Assembly (NCBI RefSeq): GCF_035590735.1
Contig: NZ_CP141595.1
Location: 739,001-803,000 of the forward strand
Source of the DNA: Rossellomorea aquimaris
Lineage (GTDB): Bacteria > Bacillota > Bacilli > Bacillales > Bacillaceae_B
Direction of reading: 5' to 3'
DNA: 64,000 bases
The translations under genes and the position numbers were made by a program. The first letter of the stretch is position 1. Every line of letters begins with the position of its first letter. Of the stretch, positions 61,401 through 64,000 are shown in pieces. The notes under the pieces were generated by a model, which was given only the letters and a program-made list of their open reading frames with translations, was not told the DNA's origin and did no database searches.

Positions 61401-61581
61401 ATCAGTTAGCTCATATTCCCCTTCACAGCCAGATGCTGTACCCTACATCAATGAGCTCATTAGTAGTATTGATTTTGACAAAGCAAAAAATCAAATGGCT
61501 GGCAATAGGTTAAGACATATAATGACATTAACTGAAAACCTACCAAAGTTGATTGCTGGGATAAAGCATAGATATAATTAA
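58498..61581 (+). CDS. hsdR: Type I restriction endonuclease subunit HsdR
   Basis: A 1027-residue motor-nuclease. The N-terminal PD-(D/E)xK nuclease core is visible as NRFDIVLLINGLPLINIEQKR (about 143-165). The helicase motor has TGSGKT (Walker A, about 304), DEAHR (about 412), TGTPLF and late motifs LTGYDSKRLNTLYVDR and GLIQAYSRTNR. It translocates DNA and cuts when HsdS finds unmodified sites. AGAAGGGGG precedes the ATG, 16 bases after hsdS. Confidence 0.94.
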   Translation: MSNAPKSAAEKSFQENFVKELQKYKWEAPDFLDGNKQKVTVADLIKHWRRELNRINADQLEGVELTDNEFNQVMTKVNQISNSYEAAKILAIEESKGKIDGIHRDDNPNIMRKQITLTILKKAEVRGGDSSYRIAREVETSNNNRFDIVLLINGLPLINIEQKRTDKTLDEAYGQFMRYYRDGEYSHNFMAFSQMMVITSEIATRYFATPKSAEDFNLSFVFHWADKENNVVNAWEKVIGQFLMIPMAHQMVGDYLVIDEARLEENRRHMLMRPYQVHALQAVEGAAFGWDNKDKLPHGGFVWHTTGSGKTITSFKTALFLSTRAGFDKVVFLVDRRELDKNTREKFKAYAVYESVSVDETKFTYQLKKKLKSAQNGIVVTTTFKLNSLVKEMGEAHDASLADKKIVFIIDEAHRTTMGQMMGTIKSYFKKNGLFYGFTGTPLFDENKIKGKINEKSEVINTTEKLFGPKLHQYTIDEAIADKNVLGFHVDYINTGEFKSYEDLRDQLAEKIKEEQPDLADREIERQVQELSEADVERQAKKRKLLTYHDETHIPRVVEEILNNWELQSQGREFNAILTVAYKNRVISYCDEFKKQLTARGKNLNVAMTFSFGNENDPTPLDPKIVKDMFKDYAAFTGISFVAGDKKHGEDTYFEDVVERATRGGSGRNPKNIDLVIVADQLLTGYDSKRLNTLYVDRSLELQGLIQAYSRTNRVFGPAKEFGTIINFQYPRITEEIVNQALKLYGSGGKSSKAIVEPYETSVKKLALKIVELVPTLPDPTDWQTIEHDEKKKEAFLLAFKDAAEQLNLVEQYYEFKWDDSAFGMDEHKWLQYVGAFKNLTWQSGTPPLPSPVNILVGKTKLAGTQVIDADHILSLIDSKITSSNGVQTVDSETLRIIYQQIQELSNMGDNEQAQLLREFVDTELVPGNLSSSMNFDEAFEIWKANQMQRAVNDFSSEWGLDSKLLEKSVSSYSPSQPDAVPYINELISSIDFDKAKNQMAGNRLRHIMTLTENLPKLIAGIKHRYN

Positions 61582-61755
61582 GTGAATGAAAATTTTTAAT
61601 AATGCCCGCATCAAAATCGCTGGTTATTAAAGATCTCGGCATACGTCCGAAAATTGCTGTCACTTTATTCGATAATTTGCAATGATTTAAGTGTTATGCT
61701 GTTAAAAATAACAGTGAATGCATCCATACAACTGATTTTTTAAGGGGAATATCTT

Positions 61756-62607
61756 ATGAATAAAGATAGTACTGTTATGTTGTATTTTCCTGAATCAGTA
61801 CACGCATCATCTTTAAAAATTATTCAAGATCCAACTAGTCAGATTCGAGGATTTTACTTCACGAAAAGTCAGCTCCAGAAGGTAGAGAATTTAGATTACG
61901 CTAATAACTATGCTGTTTACTTTTTATTTTCGGACCTGGAAGAACCTAGCGTATATATTGGACAGTCAGTTAACGGTGTTACACGGATTAAATCACACAT
62001 ACGCGAAAAAGAGTTTTGGAAGTTTGGAATTCTATTCGTCACCGACAACAATAGTTTTGATAAACTAAGCATTGATTTTCTGGAGTATCACTTCATACAA
62101 GAATTCGCAAAAACACAATACAACCTAGAAAATCGTGATCTTCGGCAAACTGAACCAAATCTGAATGTATTTAATCGATCCTCTTTAAGAGCTTTTGCTA
62201 TGCAAATCGAATTTTTATTAGAAGCACTTGGGATATCTTTTCAACCAAATGAAATAGAATCAACTGAAAATGTTGAATACTTTAATGCTCCTCATCCTTA
62301 CCAAGCTAGTATCTATTTAAAGGATGGCAAGTTCATCTTACGAAAAGGTTCGGTAATAAAACAACCTATTTCCACTTCAAAATCTTGGAGTGATGGAGGG
62401 CGTTTTTATGATGGTTATATGCGACATTTCCAAAATTTTATTGATTCCGAACAAGCCAAAATGATTAGTGATAATTCAGCCCAATTATTAAATGATATTG
62501 AATTTACGAGTCCTAGTAAACCAGCAGACTTATGCTCCGGTCAATCTAATAACGGATGGAAGTTTTGGATTGGACTCCAGGAAAAAAGAATGAAGGCAAA
62601 TACGTAA
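61756..62607 (+). CDS. GIY-YIG nuclease family protein with DUF4357
   Basis: A 283-residue protein: GIY-YIG domain near the N-terminus (YAVYFLFSDLEEPSVYIGQSVNG-VTRIKSH, so the Tyr-Val-Tyr form, with Glu in LEYHFI), and a C-terminal DUF4357 domain (KDGKFILRKGSVI ... NGWKFWIG). This architecture is common beside type I restriction systems. AAGGGGAAT precedes the ATG, after a 175-base gap. Confidence 0.88.
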   Translation: MNKDSTVMLYFPESVHASSLKIIQDPTSQIRGFYFTKSQLQKVENLDYANNYAVYFLFSDLEEPSVYIGQSVNGVTRIKSHIREKEFWKFGILFVTDNNSFDKLSIDFLEYHFIQEFAKTQYNLENRDLRQTEPNLNVFNRSSLRAFAMQIEFLLEALGISFQPNEIESTENVEYFNAPHPYQASIYLKDGKFILRKGSVIKQPISTSKSWSDGGRFYDGYMRHFQNFIDSEQAKMISDNSAQLLNDIEFTSPSKPADLCSGQSNNGWKFWIGLQEKRMKANT

Positions 62608-62611
62608 TTTT

Positions 62612-62645
62612 AGAAAAGGAGGCTTTTTATAAGTCTTCTTTTTTC
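62612..62645 (+). terminator. Terminator of the GIY-YIG gene
   Basis: AAAAGGAGGC/GTCTTCTTTT stem with G-U pairs and a long T run. Confidence 0.6.
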
Positions 62646-62708
62646 ATGCGCATATATTCACTCTATAAATTACCCAAAATTAGAAAAACGCAAATTTACT
62701 ACCACCTA

Positions 62709-63747
62709 TCAAAAACCATGTTTTTTGACAGAACTCAAAAGAAGAAAGTTTTCTTCTTCTATTATTAATGTTTCACTTTCAAAACTCATACCAAAACTAT
62801 GAAACAAAAAGGGGTGTTTATGATAAGTAGAGACTTTTTGTAAGTGTTGCTTTTCCAGGGCGTGCACTTCAAAGGGTCTCTTTTTAGTTGTGTAATGAAC
62901 GTTGTAGTTTCCTGTTCTAGAAAGCCATTTGATGCATTGTGCATTCAAAACATCCAGTGAGCTATAGACGCGATTCTTGCTGAAGTTATATTTTATGTAT
63001 TTCACAACGTTTTCTATTTTCCCTTTTGATTCAGGATCCCTTTTTTTTCTGCATAGATAAATACTAAACTTCCTCGTCTGCTGATAAGCTTGAAACTCTT
63101 TTGTTAAAATGAGGTCTCCTGCATTTTCACTCACAGAGATTAAACGGTCTTGGTCATAAACAATTTCCTCAGGCTTCCTCCATAGTAATGAAAAGCTGCT
63201 TCGTGACATTGTATGACATCCCTTGTAGTAAAGGGTCTGTCTAACCACTCCACATATTTGTAACTCGAGTGTGATAAGACAACTGTTATAAACCAGAGCA
63301 TTTGTCGGCCTCTATTAGTTTTCTGCACTGTGATTTCCCAAAAAGCCACTTGGACCTGTTTCCCCATTGGCATTTCTTCAACCACTTGATACTCTCTAAC
63401 ATGTATAACTTTTGGAATCGAATATTTCTCTCGGAGATCAGCTACATAATTTCTTACTGTGCTTTCTCCAACAACGAATCCCTCTAGTGCTCTTTTAACC
63501 AATCATGAACCTGTGCCCCGGTTAAATCATGTTCTTGTAGCCACTCAAGGATCCTGTCTTGGTATTGATCTAATTTCTTCGCTCTATTAGGTAAAGTAAG
63601 CATCCACTCACTAAACTCTTCTGGACTTTTGTTTATATGTTGATAAACGGTGTTCCTACTCAACCCTTCCTTTCTAGCTATAGTTGCTATTGTAAATCCT
63701 TTTTGTTTTAGTTCGTTTATCTTTGAATATGCCATCCACTTTTCCAC
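62709..63747 (-). pseudogene. Decayed IS21-family transposase (IstA)
   Basis: Three overlapping frames on the minus strand rebuild one IstA-like protein: helix-turn-helix start (KQKGFTIATIARKEGLSRNTVYQHI, 63484-63747), then VGESTVRNYVADLREKYSIP and EITVQKTNRGRQ (63140-63502), then EEIVYDQDRLISVSENAGDLI and DPESKGKIENVVKYIKYNF (62709-63248). Frameshifts fall near 63488 and 63185. The C-terminal beta domain is cut short and no IstB gene follows. The element is inactive. Confidence 0.85.
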
Positions 63748-63863
63748 TCCGTTTGCCTCCCAAGATGATTCAATATATGTAGTATACCGAAGGTCTAGGG
63801 GAGGAGATATAATGTGTTCATTTTTAATGAGCTGAAAGTGTTAACTTTAGTTTAGCGTTCACA
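62709..63863 (-). mobile_element. Remnant of an IS21-like insertion sequence
   Basis: Contains the broken transposase. The upstream edge, read on the minus strand, begins TGTGAACGCTAAACTAAAG at 63863, which fits the TGT...ACA ends of IS21 elements. The opposite end is not found, so the element is truncated on the side facing the defence island. Confidence 0.6.
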
Positions 63864-63934
63864 GCACTTTGTAGTAAACTAATTCAGTATGTTATTCTTT
63901 TTATATAACTAACCTTCATTCCAAGGAGGACACA

Positions 63935-64000
63935 ATGAAAAAAGACATAAAAGTAGTAGGAGCAGTAATCTTTAAAAACAACAAAATTCTCTGTGCCCAA
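63935..64000 (+). CDS. NUDIX-type hydrolase, N-terminus only
   Basis: ATG at 63935 with AAGGAGG eight bases upstream opens a frame that runs off the window. The 22 residues seen (VVGAVIFKNNKILCAQ after a Lys-rich start) match the opening beta-strand of MutT/8-oxo-dGTPase-like NUDIX proteins. The NUDIX box lies beyond the edge. Confidence 0.7.
   Translation, partial: MKKDIKVVGAVIFKNNKILCAQ

Noticed and set aside
1..64000. tRNA, rRNA, replication origin or intact prophage
   Set aside because: No cloverleaf-type or rRNA sequences, DnaA-box clusters or runs of phage structural genes were noticed while reading both strands by eye.

Overview
The window reads as chromosome of an endospore-forming member of the Bacillaceae. 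It has a complete gerA-type spore germination operon, strong AGGAGG-type ribosome binding sites, many TTG and GTG starts, an LXG/WXG-type (type VII) toxin locus, a class D sortase with an LPxTA substrate, and TatA/TatC next to PhoD and PhoX. I cannot fix genus or species from the sequence alone. No tRNA, rRNA or CRISPR array was seen.

Layout. 1-6750: end of an unidentified gene, a gerA-gerB-gerC type operon, a DUF3231 gene and a YitT-type membrane protein. 6750-20900: a mosaic of remnants and small units: a 5'-truncated class III aminotransferase, a 3' fragment duplicated from a lipoprotein gene, an MFS exporter, an alpha/beta hydrolase, a TetR regulator divergent from a three-gene ABC exporter, the intact lipoprotein gene, a nucleotidyltransferase-fold protein, a fused dihydroxyacetone kinase, and the sortase pair. 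20900-25250: a phosphate-scavenging operon, phoD-tatC-phoX-tatA, with a putative PhoP box. 25490-30060: a yybP-ykoY (manganese) riboswitch with a TerC-family exporter, a fasciclin-domain protein, a VOC protein, and a protein with 16 tandem 14-residue head repeats plus a peptidase G2 domain.

30600-44400 is the most interesting region. A LacI-family regulator and three copies of a perfect palindrome (GGAAACGTTTCC) head a long co-directional gene set. It encodes an MBL-fold hydrolase, an SDR oxidoreductase, a BtpA-family protein, a nucleoside hydrolase, an amidohydrolase, a complete ECF transporter (S, T, A, A'), an Asp/Glu racemase-family enzyme, a beta-hydroxyacid dehydrogenase, a four-carbon acid-sugar kinase (DUF1537) and a class II aldolase. 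The last three resemble the dehydrogenase-kinase-decarboxylase steps of four-carbon sugar acid breakdown to dihydroxyacetone phosphate. The earlier genes suggest that the starting compound is an N-glycoside-like or lactone-containing molecule that I cannot name.

45000-49330: a type VII LXG toxin with a WHH-type nuclease tip, followed by three immunity-type genes (two SUKH, one GAD-like/DUF1851), each ending in nearly the same hairpin. 49400-50150: an alpha/beta hydrolase broken by one in-frame TAG. 50320-62610: a defence island with a NERD protein, an EVE-like/HNH endonuclease, an XRE regulator, a MazG-like pyrophosphohydrolase, an HNH enzyme of the phosphorothioate-DNA restriction type, a type I restriction-modification system (hsdM-hsdS-hsdR) and a GIY-YIG/DUF4357 protein. 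It is bounded by a decayed IS21-type transposase. The window ends in the start of a NUDIX-type gene.

A dispersed imperfect-palindrome family (core GGGGACGGTTCT ... AGAACCGTCCCC) occurs about ten times between genes. It is a second genome-level feature that ordinary gene annotation would miss.
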